A stretch of DNA of 64,000 nt from Ignavibacteriales bacterium. GTDB lineage: Bacteria > Bacteroidota > Ignavibacteria > Ignavibacteriales > SURF-24. Positions 54,343 through 63,698 of this stretch are shown piece after piece. Each line of letters starts with the position of its first letter. Positions within the stretch are counted from its first letter, which is position 1. Location of the stretch: NCBI GenBank assembly GCA_026390815.1, contig JAPLFH010000054.1:81344-145343 (forward strand), given 5' to 3'. The notes beneath the pieces were generated by a model. The model was not told the DNA's origin. It saw only the letters and a list, made by a program, of their open reading frames with translations, and did no database searches. The position numbers were made by a program, and so were the translations under genes.

Positions 54343-57300
54343 TCAATAACGCATTTGCGTCATTTGTCTGGTAAATGTAATCCTTGTACCAACGTTTGGG
54401 TTAGAACTAATTGTTATTTCTCCTTCAATTTCTTTTGCACGATGAAACATGTTTTTTAATCCATTACCGTGCAAAACTTTTGATGATCTTGGTAATGTAT
54501 TATTACTATTTGAAGTTATAGTTAATTTTATATCAGATAAACCAACTCCGTTATCTTCAAGCTCCATCTCCAGCAAGTGGTTTTTTATTCCCGATTTGAA
54601 ATTAACTAAAGTTGCTCTAGAGTGTTTTGCAATATTGTTTATTGCTTCTTTGAAGATTAGATAAATATTTCTTCTCAAATCTTCTGAAAGAATAATTTCA
54701 TTTTCAAGTCTAATCATTTCAAAGTGATATTCTATTGAATTTGTTTTGCAGGTTTCGCTAATAAGCAACCGGATGCGAAGCAGAAGATCCTCCAGTTTAT
54801 CATTCTGTGGAGAGACAGTCCAAACTAGATCAGTAATTGAATCCGATGCCTCTATTATTAATGAATTAATTTTAGCTGCAACATCTGCTTGATCGTTTGA
54901 TGTATTTGTTAAGGATCGTTTAAGAGCTTCCGAATAAATTCCAGCGCTGCTTAATGTAGAAGCTAAATCATCGTGTAAATCTCTTGCAATTCTATCCCGT
55001 GTTACCTGCTTTTCCTGCCTGGAGATTTTTACAAGAACATATCGTTCGTAAACAAGGTGAATAAGTGAAAGTAAAACAATTACTGATATTAATGGTAATA
55101 CAGTGGAAAAGAAAAAACTTTCGTAAAAATAAATTCCAGTTTGTAATGAATAAGTAAGTAGTATTATTCCATGATAAAAAACTTGAGTCAGTTTTGACCA
55201 TTTATATCTTTTTTTGCCCCGGAAACCGGATGCAAAGATTAACAAACCAATTACCAGCGATTTTGCAAATTCAAAATGAGTTCTTGGGCATGTAATAAAT
55301 CTTTTTGCCGCTTTAGAAAAACGTGTTAGTGTTCTATCAAATCCATCTTCCTCGCTTATGTTTAAGCGTATGCCTGCAGAAATATGCTTAAAGATTTTTC
55401 TTATTCCACTTGATGGAAAATAAACTACCAGATCGTAAAACGAGGTATCACTTACTCCAAAGTGAATCTCCTTTGAATTAAACGATCCGTATCCGCTTCC
55501 ACCATTTATTTCTCTAAATCCCAATAAACTATTCTTATCATTTAAGTAACCTGATTTGTACAACCACACTTTAGTTCCAATTGCATCTCGGTTGCTTTTT
55601 GTTCCGCTAAAATTAACGATCAGAAAATTTTTATTATTGATGTTGTTAATAAAAAGTGTACTGTTTCCGTTAATATAATTCCCAACGTAAAGGTCAACAT
55701 CACCATCATTATCAATATCTCCAACAGCAGTTCCTGTGCTGTATCCACTTAGCTGCGCATCGAATTTAGTTGTAATCGGAATAAATTTTTTACCATTTAT
55801 ATTTTTATATAAAACGTTATCGCCAACATTTGCCACATAAAGATCCAGAAATCCATCGTTATCAAAATCTGCAAAACTTGCTCCATAGCTAAGCATTGTA
55901 TCAATACCGATTATTTTTGAAGTTAGGTCAGTAAAATTTCCTTTTCCATCATTCAAATAAAACCGGTTGGATGCTTTTCTATTTGTTACAAATAAATCCA
56001 GGTCACCATCATTATCAATATCAGCAAAGACCACAGCATTACTTTTTGCAAAAATTTCTCCGCCAATATTTTGGCTTTGAGTAATATCAATAAATATTAC
56101 TCCCTGGTTTTTGTTCGTTTCGTTCCTGTAAAGTAGATTTTTACCATACCAGTTTGCAACATATAAATCCAAGTCGCCGTCGCCATCAATATCTCCAAAG
56201 GAAGCGCCCATTCCACCAAAGTTGGAATTTAATCCGGCTCTTTCAGTTACATCTGTAAAATATCCATTACCATCATTCAAGTATAACCGATTTGAAGTAT
56301 TTTCATTAGTAACAAAAAGATCGAGATCACCATCATTATCTACATCTCCAAATATTGCGGAATTGCTTCTTTCCTTTTCACCTGCAGCACGATTTTTTTC
56401 TTCAGATACATTTCTAAAGAATCCTGTACCATCATTTAAAAAAAGTTTATTAGTACTGGTTAGACTGCAAAGATACAAATCAGGTGAACTATTATTGTCA
56501 ACGTCAGCAATACCTACACCAAGGTAAAGATCAGAAGCACCCAACATATTTACACCACCCAATACTCCGTTTATACCCCGGGGAGCGGCTTCTTCAAAAA
56601 AGTCAATCTTTTTTGTATTTCCCAATTTGTCTGAACTTATTGTGCTTTTATTTACGTAGAAACGATTTGGATCGAAAATGCAAACAGCATATATGTCTTT
56701 CAATCCATCACCATTCAGGTCTTCCATTGCAATACCATATTCATCATTAACTTCTCTGCCAAAAGGATAAACAACCATCTGATCAAATCCATAATCTTGT
56801 ATGCGTTTGGAATTAAAATTAGTTTGCGTGTAGTGAAGGATTGTTCCTCTATCACCAACAGCCCAGCCTTCATATTCATTTAACATCTGGATATAAAAAA
56901 GTGATTCGTTGGCAGGTGAATTAATTTTTTGCCATCCTTCTAAAGTATAATGGAGAATCAATCCACTGGATCCTACAGCCCAAATGTTATGTTGATTAAT
57001 TACGTAAAGATGGTTTATGTTGTTTAGTAAATTATTTTTAGAATGAAATTCCGGCTTTAGATTATTAACTAAATACAGTTCATCATCAGCTAATATCCAA
57101 CCACTCTGTACAGTATTAAAATGAAAGGTGTTGACTTTTTTTCCCGCAAGTTCTTGCTTCCAGTTTTTTCCATCATAAAAATAAAGAGTATGATTTGCTA
57201 ATTGAATCCAAACTCTTGATTCATTATCACCAAAAATGTTAAGAATTCGTTCTGAAAAATGCGGATACGAATATTTTTTCCATCTCTTTCCATCAAAGAA

Positions 57301-57756
57301 AGCTAATTCACCATCACCACCAATCCAGCCATAAGCATCCTTAAAAAAATTCAAGGATTCAATTTGATTGGCAAATGGATTGTAAAATTTCTTCCAAAGC
57401 TTACCATCAAAATGAAAAAGCTCTGATTCATTTGTAAATGTAGTATTGGTCATCCAGAAATTATTTTCTTCAGCAATAAACAATTTATATATTGCTTTTC
57501 TTGGCAGCCCTTTGTTAGAAATTACCCATTCAATTCCATCAAATTCAAGCAAATATCTTCCACCAATGTAGCCTTTGCTGGAAGAAAACATTTTGATGTA
57601 ATTGAGCTGGTTCTTAGATGGTGATTCTAATAATTGCCATGAAAGTTCTTGCTGTTTAGCATCAACTTTTTGAATGCTTTTCTTAAATTCTTCATTTAAG
57701 AAAGGCTTAGTAAAGAAAACCAAATTTATAGTTAGCAGTATGTAGAATATATTCAT
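54343..57756 (-). CDS. Sensor histidine kinase with propeller, FG-GAP/VCBS repeats and UnbV-like segment
   Basis: A 1137-residue membrane kinase. An N-terminal signal-like segment is followed by a Trp/Gly-rich propeller at about 30-320 (GWAVGDRGTILHYTQ, NIWAVGSSGLILHY). FG-GAP/VCBS repeats fill about 335-720, each with the calcium-type loop D-x-D-x-D-G (DVDNDGDLDLFVTN, DIDGDGDLDLYVAN, DFDNDGFLDLYVAN). An ASPIC/UnbV-like stretch is next (NRDAIGTKVWLY, INGGSGYGSFNSKEIHFGV). Several hydrophobic segments lie at about 815-905. The HisKA_3 domain has phospho-His about 927 (RIARDLHDDLASTLSS) and the HATPase domain ends HGNGLKNMFHRAKEI. The sensor half should be periplasmic or exposed. It pairs with the LuxR regulator downstream. 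Confidence 0.92.
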   Translation of the reverse strand: MNIFYILLTINLVFFTKPFLNEEFKKSIQKVDAKQQELSWQLLESPSKNQLNYIKMFSSSKGYIGGRYLLEFDGIEWVISNKGLPRKAIYKLFIAEENNFWMTNTTFTNESELFHFDGKLWKKFYNPFANQIESLNFFKDAYGWIGGDGELAFFDGKRWKKYSYPHFSERILNIFGDNESRVWIQLANHTLYFYDGKNWKQELAGKKVNTFHFNTVQSGWILADDELYLVNNLKPEFHSKNNLLNNINHLYVINQHNIWAVGSSGLILHYTLEGWQKINSPANESLFYIQMLNEYEGWAVGDRGTILHYTQTNFNSKRIQDYGFDQMVVYPFGREVNDEYGIAMEDLNGDGLKDIYAVCIFDPNRFYVNKSTISSDKLGNTKKIDFFEEAAPRGINGVLGGVNMLGASDLYLGVGIADVDNNSSPDLYLCSLTSTNKLFLNDGTGFFRNVSEEKNRAAGEKERSNSAIFGDVDNDGDLDLFVTNENTSNRLYLNDGNGYFTDVTERAGLNSNFGGMGASFGDIDGDGDLDLYVANWYGKNLLYRNETNKNQGVIFIDITQSQNIGGEIFAKSNAVVFADIDNDGDLDLFVTNRKASNRFYLNDGKGNFTDLTSKIIGIDTMLSYGASFADFDNDGFLDLYVANVGDNVLYKNINGKKFIPITTKFDAQLSGYSTGTAVGDIDNDGDVDLYVGNYINGNSTLFINNINNKNFLIVNFSGTKSNRDAIGTKVWLYKSGYLNDKNSLLGFREINGGSGYGSFNSKEIHFGVSDTSFYDLVVYFPSSGIRKIFKHISAGIRLNISEEDGFDRTLTRFSKAAKRFITCPRTHFEFAKSLVIGLLIFASGFRGKKRYKWSKLTQVFYHGIILLTYSLQTGIYFYESFFFSTVLPLISVIVLLSLIHLVYERYVLVKISRQEKQVTRDRIARDLHDDLASTLSSAGIYSEALKRSLTNTSNDQADVAAKINSLIIEASDSITDLVWTVSPQNDKLEDLLLRIRLLISETCKTNSIEYHFEMIRLENEIILSEDLRRNIYLIFKEAINNIAKHSRATLVNFKSGIKNHLLEMELEDNGVGLSDIKLTITSNSNNTLPRSSKVLHGNGLKNMFHRAKEIEGEITISSNPNVGTRITFTRQMTQMRY

Positions 57757-57828
57757 CTGAAAAGATTATTTTGAAAGCGAAGATATTAAAAATTAAATGA
57801 ATAGGGAAGTTTAATTTAAAGAGTGTAG

Positions 57829-58044
57829 TTAAAATATTTTGCTTTTTGGCTTTAGTTTTTCTTTAACTTTTTCCAGTATTTTCTTAGCCCATAAAAACTC
57901 ACTGCCAAGAATTGCCAGTCCCGCTGGTATAACAATTATGGCAGGTCCTGGTAATACAATCATCGCAATTCCAATTAACAATACTGTAAAACCAACAACA
58001 CCAATTATTATTTTCTTTATTTGTTTCAGACTTTTAGTTACCAT
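57829..58044 (-). CDS. Small PGPGW-family membrane protein
   Basis: A 71-residue protein with one or two hydrophobic segments (IIIGVVGFTVLLIGIAMIVLPGPAIIVIPAGLAILGSEFLWAKK, of which VLPGPAIIVIPAGLAILGSE is the signature). A basic C-terminus (KVKEKLKPKSK) follows. This matches the PGPGW family of small putative transmembrane proteins of unknown function. It lies 72 nt upstream of the kinase on the same strand and may be co-transcribed with it. It is divergent from the propeller gene at 58263. Confidence 0.8.
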   Translation of the reverse strand: MVTKSLKQIKKIIIGVVGFTVLLIGIAMIVLPGPAIIVIPAGLAILGSEFLWAKKILEKVKEKLKPKSKIF

Positions 58045-58212
58045 TTACAAGTACACCCGAATGTTTCAAGCCTGGTATTAAGTTAATGGTAATGCTTTGA
58101 ATTTCCAATTATTCTTCAAAAGGAAAAAATCAAGGATAAACGGTTATAACTTCTCACTAAAGATTACTATTTTAAAACTATTAAATATGGTAAAAAGCAA
58201 TTCGGAATATTT

Positions 58213-58243
58213 ATGATTGTTGAATTTGTAAGGAAACAATCAT
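58213..58243 (+). repeat. Stem-loop in the 5' leader of the propeller gene
   Basis: ATGATTGTT (58213-58221) and AACAATCAT (58235-58243) pair perfectly across a 13-nt loop, just before the ribosome site (GGAG at 58254) of the gene at 58263. It may influence translation or mRNA stability; no known class is recognised. Confidence 0.45.
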
Positions 58244-58262
58244 TCAATTAAATGGAGTAATA

Positions 58263-61200
58263 ATGAAAAAATATTTAGCTACAATTTTACTTGTACTTTC
58301 CCTTTGTTCTGTTTCCGTAATGGCAGAAAAGGCGGATACAACAAAGAAAGATCCTTTAAATACTTCAAAATTTGGTGGATTGAAATTCAGAAGCATTGGT
58401 CCCGCATTTACTTCCGGAAGGATAGCGGACTTTGCTGTTAATCCAAAGAACCACAGCGAATATTATGTGGCTTCCGCAAGCGGGCATGTTTGGAAGACAA
58501 TTAATGCTGGAACTACTTTCGAACCGGTATTTGATAATTGCAATTCATATTCAATCGGCTGCGTTGTTATTGATCCAAACAATTCTAATGTAGTTTGGGT
58601 TGGAACCGGGGAAAACAATCATCAGCGGGCTTTAGGATATGGTGATGGCGTTTATAAAAGTATTGATGGCGGAAAAAGTTTTAAAAATATGGGATTGAAA
58701 GATTCGCGTCAGATTGGCGGAATAGTAATCGATCCAAGAAATTCCAATGTTGTTTATGTTGCAGCGGAAGGTTCTGTTTGGGGACCGGGCGGTGATAGAG
58801 GTTTATTTAAATCAGTTGATGGTGGTAAGACCTGGAAGAAAGCTCTAAACATAAGCGAAAATACCGGAGTGAATAATATTGTTTTCGATCCAAGAGATCC
58901 TAATGTTCTTTATGCAACTTCAGAACAAAGAAGAAGGCATGTTTATACGAAAATAAATGGTGGACCAGAATCGGCGGTTTATAAATCAATTGATGCTGGC
59001 GAGACTTGGGAAAAAATCATGAGCGGTCTACCTACTGTGGATATTGGTGGAACTGGAATTGCAGTTTCTCCGGTTAATCCGGATTATGTTTACATTATTG
59101 TTGAAGCGGCTGAAGGCAAAAGTGGATTCTTTCGCTCAACTAACCGGGGAGCAAGCTGGGATAAAATGAGCGATCATGTAGCGCAGGGGCAATATTACAA
59201 TGAGATTTATTGCGACCCAAAAGATGTAGAAAAAGTTTATTCAGTTGAAACAATTACAAACGTTACAGAAGACGGTGGGAAAACATGGAAATCACTTGGT
59301 AATAATTCCCGTCACGTTGATGATCATGCATTATGGATTGATCCTGATGATACAAAACATTTCTTAATCGGTGGTGATGGAGGAGTTTATGAATCATTTG
59401 ATGGTGGAAAAAATTATGTCTTCAAATCAAATTTACCTGTAACCCAACTATACCGTGTTAATGTCGATAACTCAGAACCGTTCTATTATGTTTATGGTGG
59501 TACGCAGGATAATAACAGCTTCGGCGGTCCTTCCCGAACCATTAATGCAGATGGAATTGTAAACGGTGATTGGTTTGTAACAAATGGCGGCGATGGTTTT
59601 TGGACAGCAATTGATCCTACTAATCCAAATATTGTTTATGCAGAAGCTCAATATGGAAATATGGTTCGTTATGACAAGAAGAGCGGTGAAGTGATTGATA
59701 TCCGTCCTGAACCACGCAAAGGTGAGCTTACATATAAATGGAATTGGGACACACCGTTGATTATCAGTGCACATTCACCATCTCGTTTATATTGCGCAGC
59801 TAATAAAATTTTTAGAAGCGATGATCATGGCGATACCTGGGAAGTTATTAGCGATGATTTAACAAGACAACTTGATAGAAACACCTGGCAGGTTATGGGA
59901 AAATATTGGAGCGTTGATGCGGTTTCTAAAGATGTTTCAACTTCACTTTTCGGAGAAATTGTTTCTCTGGTGGAATCACCTGTAAAAGAAAATTTAATTT
60001 ATGCAGGAACTGATGATGGCTTGATTCAGGTTTCAGAAGATGCTAAAACCTGGACTAAGACAGAGAAATTTCCTGGTGTTCCGGAATACACCTACGTAAG
60101 TGATATTCTTGCGGATAAGTTTAATGAGAATATTGTTTATGCTGCATTTAATAATCATCTGCGGGATGATTTTAAACCATATCTTTTAAAGAGTAATGAT
60201 AAAGGAAAATCCTGGGAATCAATTGCTGGTAATCTACCTGCAAACGGAATGGTTCATTCAATTGAACAGGATTTTATAAATCCAAATCTTCTTTTTGTAG
60301 GAACTGAATTTGGATTCTATTTTAGTTTTGATGGCGGCGAGAAGTGGATTCAACTGAAATCCGGTTTACCGGCAATTCCTGTCAGAGATATTGCAATTCA
60401 AAAAAGAGAAAATGATATTGTGATTGCAACATTCGGTAGAGGTTTTTACATATTGGATAATTATTCTCCTCTGCGTGAAGTAACAAAAGAACTTTTCGAG
60501 AAAGATGCCTATCTTTTTCCAATAAAAGATGCTCTGATGTACATTCCTAAATGGGAAAGATATGGACAGGGATCAACTTACTACAAAGCCCCCAATCCGG
60601 AATTTGGAGCAACCTTTAGTTATTACTTTAAGGAGGTTCCAAAAACTTTAAAACAAATTCGCAAAGAAAAAGAGAAGGATTTGTTCAAAGATGGAAAACC
60701 CATTCCGCAGCCAACCTATGCTGAATTGCAAACAGAGGAAAAAGAAATAGCTCCATATTTTATTTTTACAATAATGGATGAAACAGGAAATGTCGTTCGT
60801 AAAATAAATTCCGAAGCTAAAGATGGAATTAACAGAATAGTGTGGGATTTAAAATATGAAAGTGCTCAGCCAATCAATTTGAAGGATGATAAATTTGATC
60901 CGGTTGCAAAAGGTAACAGTGGATTACTTGCTATGCCCGGGAATTATAAAGTTGCTATGGCTTTGGTTACAAGGGAAGGAATAAAGGAACTGATTGCCCC
61001 AACTACTTTTAATACAACTGTTCTGAACAACACTACTTTACCAGCAGCCAACAGGGCAGAAGTTGTTACCTTCCAGAAAAAAGCAATGGAACTTGGAAGT
61101 ATCATAATAGGAACACAAAAATATACGGAAGAACTTGTAAAACGAGTGGAATTTATTAAGCAGGCATTGAACAACACACCATCTGTAAAACCGGATTTGT

Positions 61201-61526
61201 TGCAACGTGCTGAGCAAATTTCCAAAGATTTGGATGATGTTTTATTTGCTTATAATGGTCAACCATCAAAAGCAAGTGCAGAGGAAGTTCCTCCTCAGGC
61301 TGTTCCTTTGAATAACAGGTTGGGAACAATGATCTATACTCAGTGGGTTTCTACTTCTAATGTAACACTTAACCAGAAACGATCTTATGAAATTCTTCAA
61401 CAAGAATTTCCACCGATCCTTGAAAAAGTTAAGAAGATTGAAAGCGAAGGAATAAAACCACTTGAGGCTGAATTAGATAAAGCCGGTGCACCCTGGACAC
61501 CTGGTCGTTTACCATCCTTGAGATAG
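58263..61526 (+). CDS. Large secreted BNR/sortilin-type propeller protein
   Basis: A 1087-residue exported protein (signal MKKYLATILLVLSLCSVSVMA) made of BNR/Asp-box repeats. Repeats such as GVYKSIDGGKSFKNMG, GLFKSVDGGKTWKKAL, AVYKSIDAGETWEKI, GVYESFDGGKNYVFKS and FRSDDHGDTWEVISDD form a VPS10/sortilin-like 10-bladed propeller over about 50-745. The C-terminal third (about 790-1087) includes GINRIVWDLKYE and a helical end. Databases usually label this family glycosyl hydrolase or sialidase-like; no catalytic residues are evident to me, so a hydrolase role is not claimed. There is no T9SS tail, so it is probably periplasmic or exported otherwise. Confidence 0.85.
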   Translation: MKKYLATILLVLSLCSVSVMAEKADTTKKDPLNTSKFGGLKFRSIGPAFTSGRIADFAVNPKNHSEYYVASASGHVWKTINAGTTFEPVFDNCNSYSIGCVVIDPNNSNVVWVGTGENNHQRALGYGDGVYKSIDGGKSFKNMGLKDSRQIGGIVIDPRNSNVVYVAAEGSVWGPGGDRGLFKSVDGGKTWKKALNISENTGVNNIVFDPRDPNVLYATSEQRRRHVYTKINGGPESAVYKSIDAGETWEKIMSGLPTVDIGGTGIAVSPVNPDYVYIIVEAAEGKSGFFRSTNRGASWDKMSDHVAQGQYYNEIYCDPKDVEKVYSVETITNVTEDGGKTWKSLGNNSRHVDDHALWIDPDDTKHFLIGGDGGVYESFDGGKNYVFKSNLPVTQLYRVNVDNSEPFYYVYGGTQDNNSFGGPSRTINADGIVNGDWFVTNGGDGFWTAIDPTNPNIVYAEAQYGNMVRYDKKSGEVIDIRPEPRKGELTYKWNWDTPLIISAHSPSRLYCAANKIFRSDDHGDTWEVISDDLTRQLDRNTWQVMGKYWSVDAVSKDVSTSLFGEIVSLVESPVKENLIYAGTDDGLIQVSEDAKTWTKTEKFPGVPEYTYVSDILADKFNENIVYAAFNNHLRDDFKPYLLKSNDKGKSWESIAGNLPANGMVHSIEQDFINPNLLFVGTEFGFYFSFDGGEKWIQLKSGLPAIPVRDIAIQKRENDIVIATFGRGFYILDNYSPLREVTKELFEKDAYLFPIKDALMYIPKWERYGQGSTYYKAPNPEFGATFSYYFKEVPKTLKQIRKEKEKDLFKDGKPIPQPTYAELQTEEKEIAPYFIFTIMDETGNVVRKINSEAKDGINRIVWDLKYESAQPINLKDDKFDPVAKGNSGLLAMPGNYKVAMALVTREGIKELIAPTTFNTTVLNNTTLPAANRAEVVTFQKKAMELGSIIIGTQKYTEELVKRVEFIKQALNNTPSVKPDLLQRAEQISKDLDDVLFAYNGQPSKASAEEVPPQAVPLNNRLGTMIYTQWVSTSNVTLNQKRSYEILQQEFPPILEKVKKIESEGIKPLEAELDKAGAPWTPGRLPSLR

Positions 61527-61567
61527 TTTATTAAATATTCCTGATTATCAGGATATTCCAACATTAA

Positions 61568-61620
61568 AACTGGAAGACATTGAGCAGAGAAAATTTTTCA
61601 TTTGCATATGTCTTCCAGTT
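61568..61620. repeat. Inverted repeat, 13-bp perfect arms
   Basis: AACTGGAAGACAT (61568-61580) is the exact inverse complement of ATGTCTTCCAGTT (61608-61620), with a 27-nt loop. Probably part of the transcript end of the propeller gene or a dispersed repeat. Confidence 0.75.
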
Positions 61621-61655
61621 AATTTTAAGTTATAGTGAAATCTAAGAAGCTTTGG

Positions 61656-61750
61656 GGATGTAGGTATAAAGGTATATTGGTATAGGGTATAAAGTACACC
61701 GAGAACCTTACTATATACCTGTATACCCATATACCACTATACCTACATCC
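61656..61750. repeat. 95-bp inverted repeat with 8-nt GGTATA periodicity
   Basis: The outer arms GGATGTAGGTATA (61656-61668) and TATACCTACATCC (61738-61750) are perfectly complementary. GGTATA occurs at 61663, 61671, 61679 and 61686 in the left half, and TATACC at 61714, 61722, 61730 and 61738 in the right half, so the right spacing is exactly 8 nt. The whole could fold into a hairpin with arms of about 40 nt around a centre near 61701. Confidence 0.85.
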
Positions 61751-61907
61751 TGAAAACCACTTACTATTTGGCATAAACGTAAGAATTAGTGGTCTCACTT
61801 CTGAGGATTGACATGAAACTAAACCATAAAACAATTTCTATTAGTCTGAATAATTATTATTTTTGTCCACAGTATTAGTGCGCCACAAAATTTTCAAGGG
61901 AGGTTAA

Positions 61908-63236
61908 ATGAATATTTCTGTAATAGGGACCGGGTATGTCGGGCTGGTTTCCGGTACCTGCTTTGCCGAGATGGGGAATCAAGTTATCTGCGTGGATAAT
62001 AACCCGGATAAATTAAAAAAACTTCTTGATGCTGAACTTACAATGTATGAACCAGGATTAGAAATATTATTCTTACGAAATATTGCCAAGAGAAGGTTAG
62101 CATTTACATCCGATCTGAAAGAAGCGGTTGCTAAATCAGAAATTATTTTTCTTAGTCTACCAACACCACAAGGTGGAGATGGCGCAGCCGATCTTCAATA
62201 TGTTCTGGGAGTTGCTGATGAAATTGGTAAGATAATGAAAGAAGAAAGTATTACGGATTTTAAAGTGATTGTAAATAAAAGTACAGTTCCGGTTGGTACT
62301 GCAAACAGAGTTGAATCTGCAATTAAAAAGTATGGTGTATCTAACTTTGATGTTGTTTCAAATCCTGAATTTTTACGCGAAGGTTTTGCAGTTGAAGATT
62401 TTATGAAGCCAGATAGAATAGTTATTGGAACTAACAATCCGGATTCAATGATAAAAATGAAAGCATTGTATGAACCTTTCGTGCGGCAGGGAAATCCAAT
62501 TATTGAAATGGATACTGCAAGTTCTGAAGTAACAAAGTATGCTGCAAATTCTTACCTGGCTATGCGGATTACTTATATGAACGAACTGGCAAATTTTTGT
62601 GAAAACGTTGGAGCGAATGTAGACCTTGTAAGGAAAGGTATGGGCACAGATACAAGAATTGGAAAACGATTTTTATTTGCTGGAATTGGATATGGCGGTT
62701 CTTGTTTTCCTAAAGATGTAAATGCACTTATCAAATCATCTCTGGATGCCAATTCTGAAATGAAAATACTTTCTGTTGTTGATAAGGTGAACAAAGAACA
62801 AAAATTAGTTTTAGTGAAGAAAGTCCTCAAATATTTTGATGATAATATACAAGGAAAACATTTTGCAATCTGGGGATTAGCATTTAAACCAAACACAGAT
62901 GATATGAGAGATGCTCCCTCGCTTGTAATTATTAATGAGCTACTGAAGAACGGGGCAACAATTACAGCTTATGATCCAGCCGCAATGGAAACCACAAAAT
63001 ATTTTTTAAGTGATAAGATTACTTATGCACAGGATGAATATACCGCGCTTGACAATGCCGATGCATTACTGATTCTAACTGAATGGAACGAGTTCAGAAA
63101 TCCTGATTTTGAAATTCTTAAATCCAAATTAAAAAATCATGTAATCTTTGATGGAAGAAATATTTTTAATCCCGAAAAGTTGAAGGAGATTAATTTTACT
63201 TATTTCAGTATTGGTCGTGTACCTGTAAACCATTAA
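61908..63236 (+). CDS. ugd: UDP-glucose 6-dehydrogenase
   Basis: A 442-residue UDP-glucose/GDP-mannose dehydrogenase family enzyme that oxidises UDP-glucose to UDP-glucuronate with two NAD. The NAD-binding start is MNISVIGTGYVGLVSGTCFAE. NKSTVPVGTANRVE, NPEFLREGFAVEDFMKPDRIVIG (short part NPEFLREGFAVEDF) and the catalytic cysteine motif FAGIGYGGSCFPKDVNAL follow. The C-terminal nucleotide-sugar domain has WGLAFKPNTDDMRDAPS. RBS GGGAGG precedes the ATG. It provides glucuronate for surface polysaccharide; no other such genes are adjacent in the window. Confidence 0.96.
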   Translation: MNISVIGTGYVGLVSGTCFAEMGNQVICVDNNPDKLKKLLDAELTMYEPGLEILFLRNIAKRRLAFTSDLKEAVAKSEIIFLSLPTPQGGDGAADLQYVLGVADEIGKIMKEESITDFKVIVNKSTVPVGTANRVESAIKKYGVSNFDVVSNPEFLREGFAVEDFMKPDRIVIGTNNPDSMIKMKALYEPFVRQGNPIIEMDTASSEVTKYAANSYLAMRITYMNELANFCENVGANVDLVRKGMGTDTRIGKRFLFAGIGYGGSCFPKDVNALIKSSLDANSEMKILSVVDKVNKEQKLVLVKKVLKYFDDNIQGKHFAIWGLAFKPNTDDMRDAPSLVIINELLKNGATITAYDPAAMETTKYFLSDKITYAQDEYTALDNADALLILTEWNEFRNPDFEILKSKLKNHVIFDGRNIFNPEKLKEINFTYFSIGRVPVNH

Positions 63237-63243
63237 TAATTTA

Positions 63244-63279
63244 TAAACCTTCAGGTTCATAATTGATCCTGAAGGTTTA
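63244..63279. terminator. Bidirectional terminator after ugd
   Basis: TAAACCTTCAGG (63244-63255) and CCTGAAGGTTTA (63268-63279) form a perfect 12-bp stem with a 12-nt loop between convergent genes, with a T-rich tract nearby. Confidence 0.7.
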
Positions 63280-63287
63280 CCTCTTGC

Positions 63288-63698
63288 TTATTTCTTTTCC
63301 TTTTTAATTTCATATTTATAAAGATGATAACCTGCTAAAGCAACAGCAGCCCCAACTTGTACCATTCCCATTATTTGTTGAAAAGTAGTTGGTCTGGATT
63401 GTTGATAATTCAAAGTCAATTGCTGCAGTAAATCATCCCTGTTAAGTGAAATTAAATAGTTTTTATCCCCAGCCATACTTAGTGGAATGAATGAATTAGA
63501 TGTAGTATAGTTTTCATTAAACCCGAGCAGGTTACTTTGAAACGAAAAAGTATTTGTAAACAACTTGAATGATTGAACTGGTATAATAAGTTTTTTTTCA
63601 TTCTCACTTTTTATCCGGGAGGAATCTTGATTTTCCTGGCAGAAATTAGTTGATGAGAAAAGAAAAAGGATAATTAGAAATTTTATAAGACTTTTCAT
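63288..63698 (-). CDS. Small secreted protein of unknown function
   Basis: About 136 residues starting MKSLIKFLIILFLFSSTNFCQ, a signal peptide. A frame open to 63752 adds a poor N-terminus, so the later ATG is chosen. The rest is polar, with a hydrophobic stretch near the end (IMGMVQVGAAVALAGYHLYKYEI) that may be a membrane helix, and a basic tail KKEKK. No family is recognised. Convergent with ugd. Confidence 0.65.
   Translation of the reverse strand: MKSLIKFLIILFLFSSTNFCQENQDSSRIKSENEKKLIIPVQSFKLFTNTFSFQSNLLGFNENYTTSNSFIPLSMAGDKNYLISLNRDDLLQQLTLNYQQSRPTTFQQIMGMVQVGAAVALAGYHLYKYEIKKEKK

Larger units (their letters stand above)
61527..61907. other. 381-base palindrome-rich intergenic region
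   Basis: No gene. In order it has a small hairpin at about 61537-61558 (CCTGAT/ATCAGG, likely terminator), a 13-bp inverted repeat (61568-61620), a 95-bp octamer-periodic inverted repeat (61656-61750), and about 150 bases of AT-rich leader before ugd with a GGGAGG ribosome site. Confidence 0.7.
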
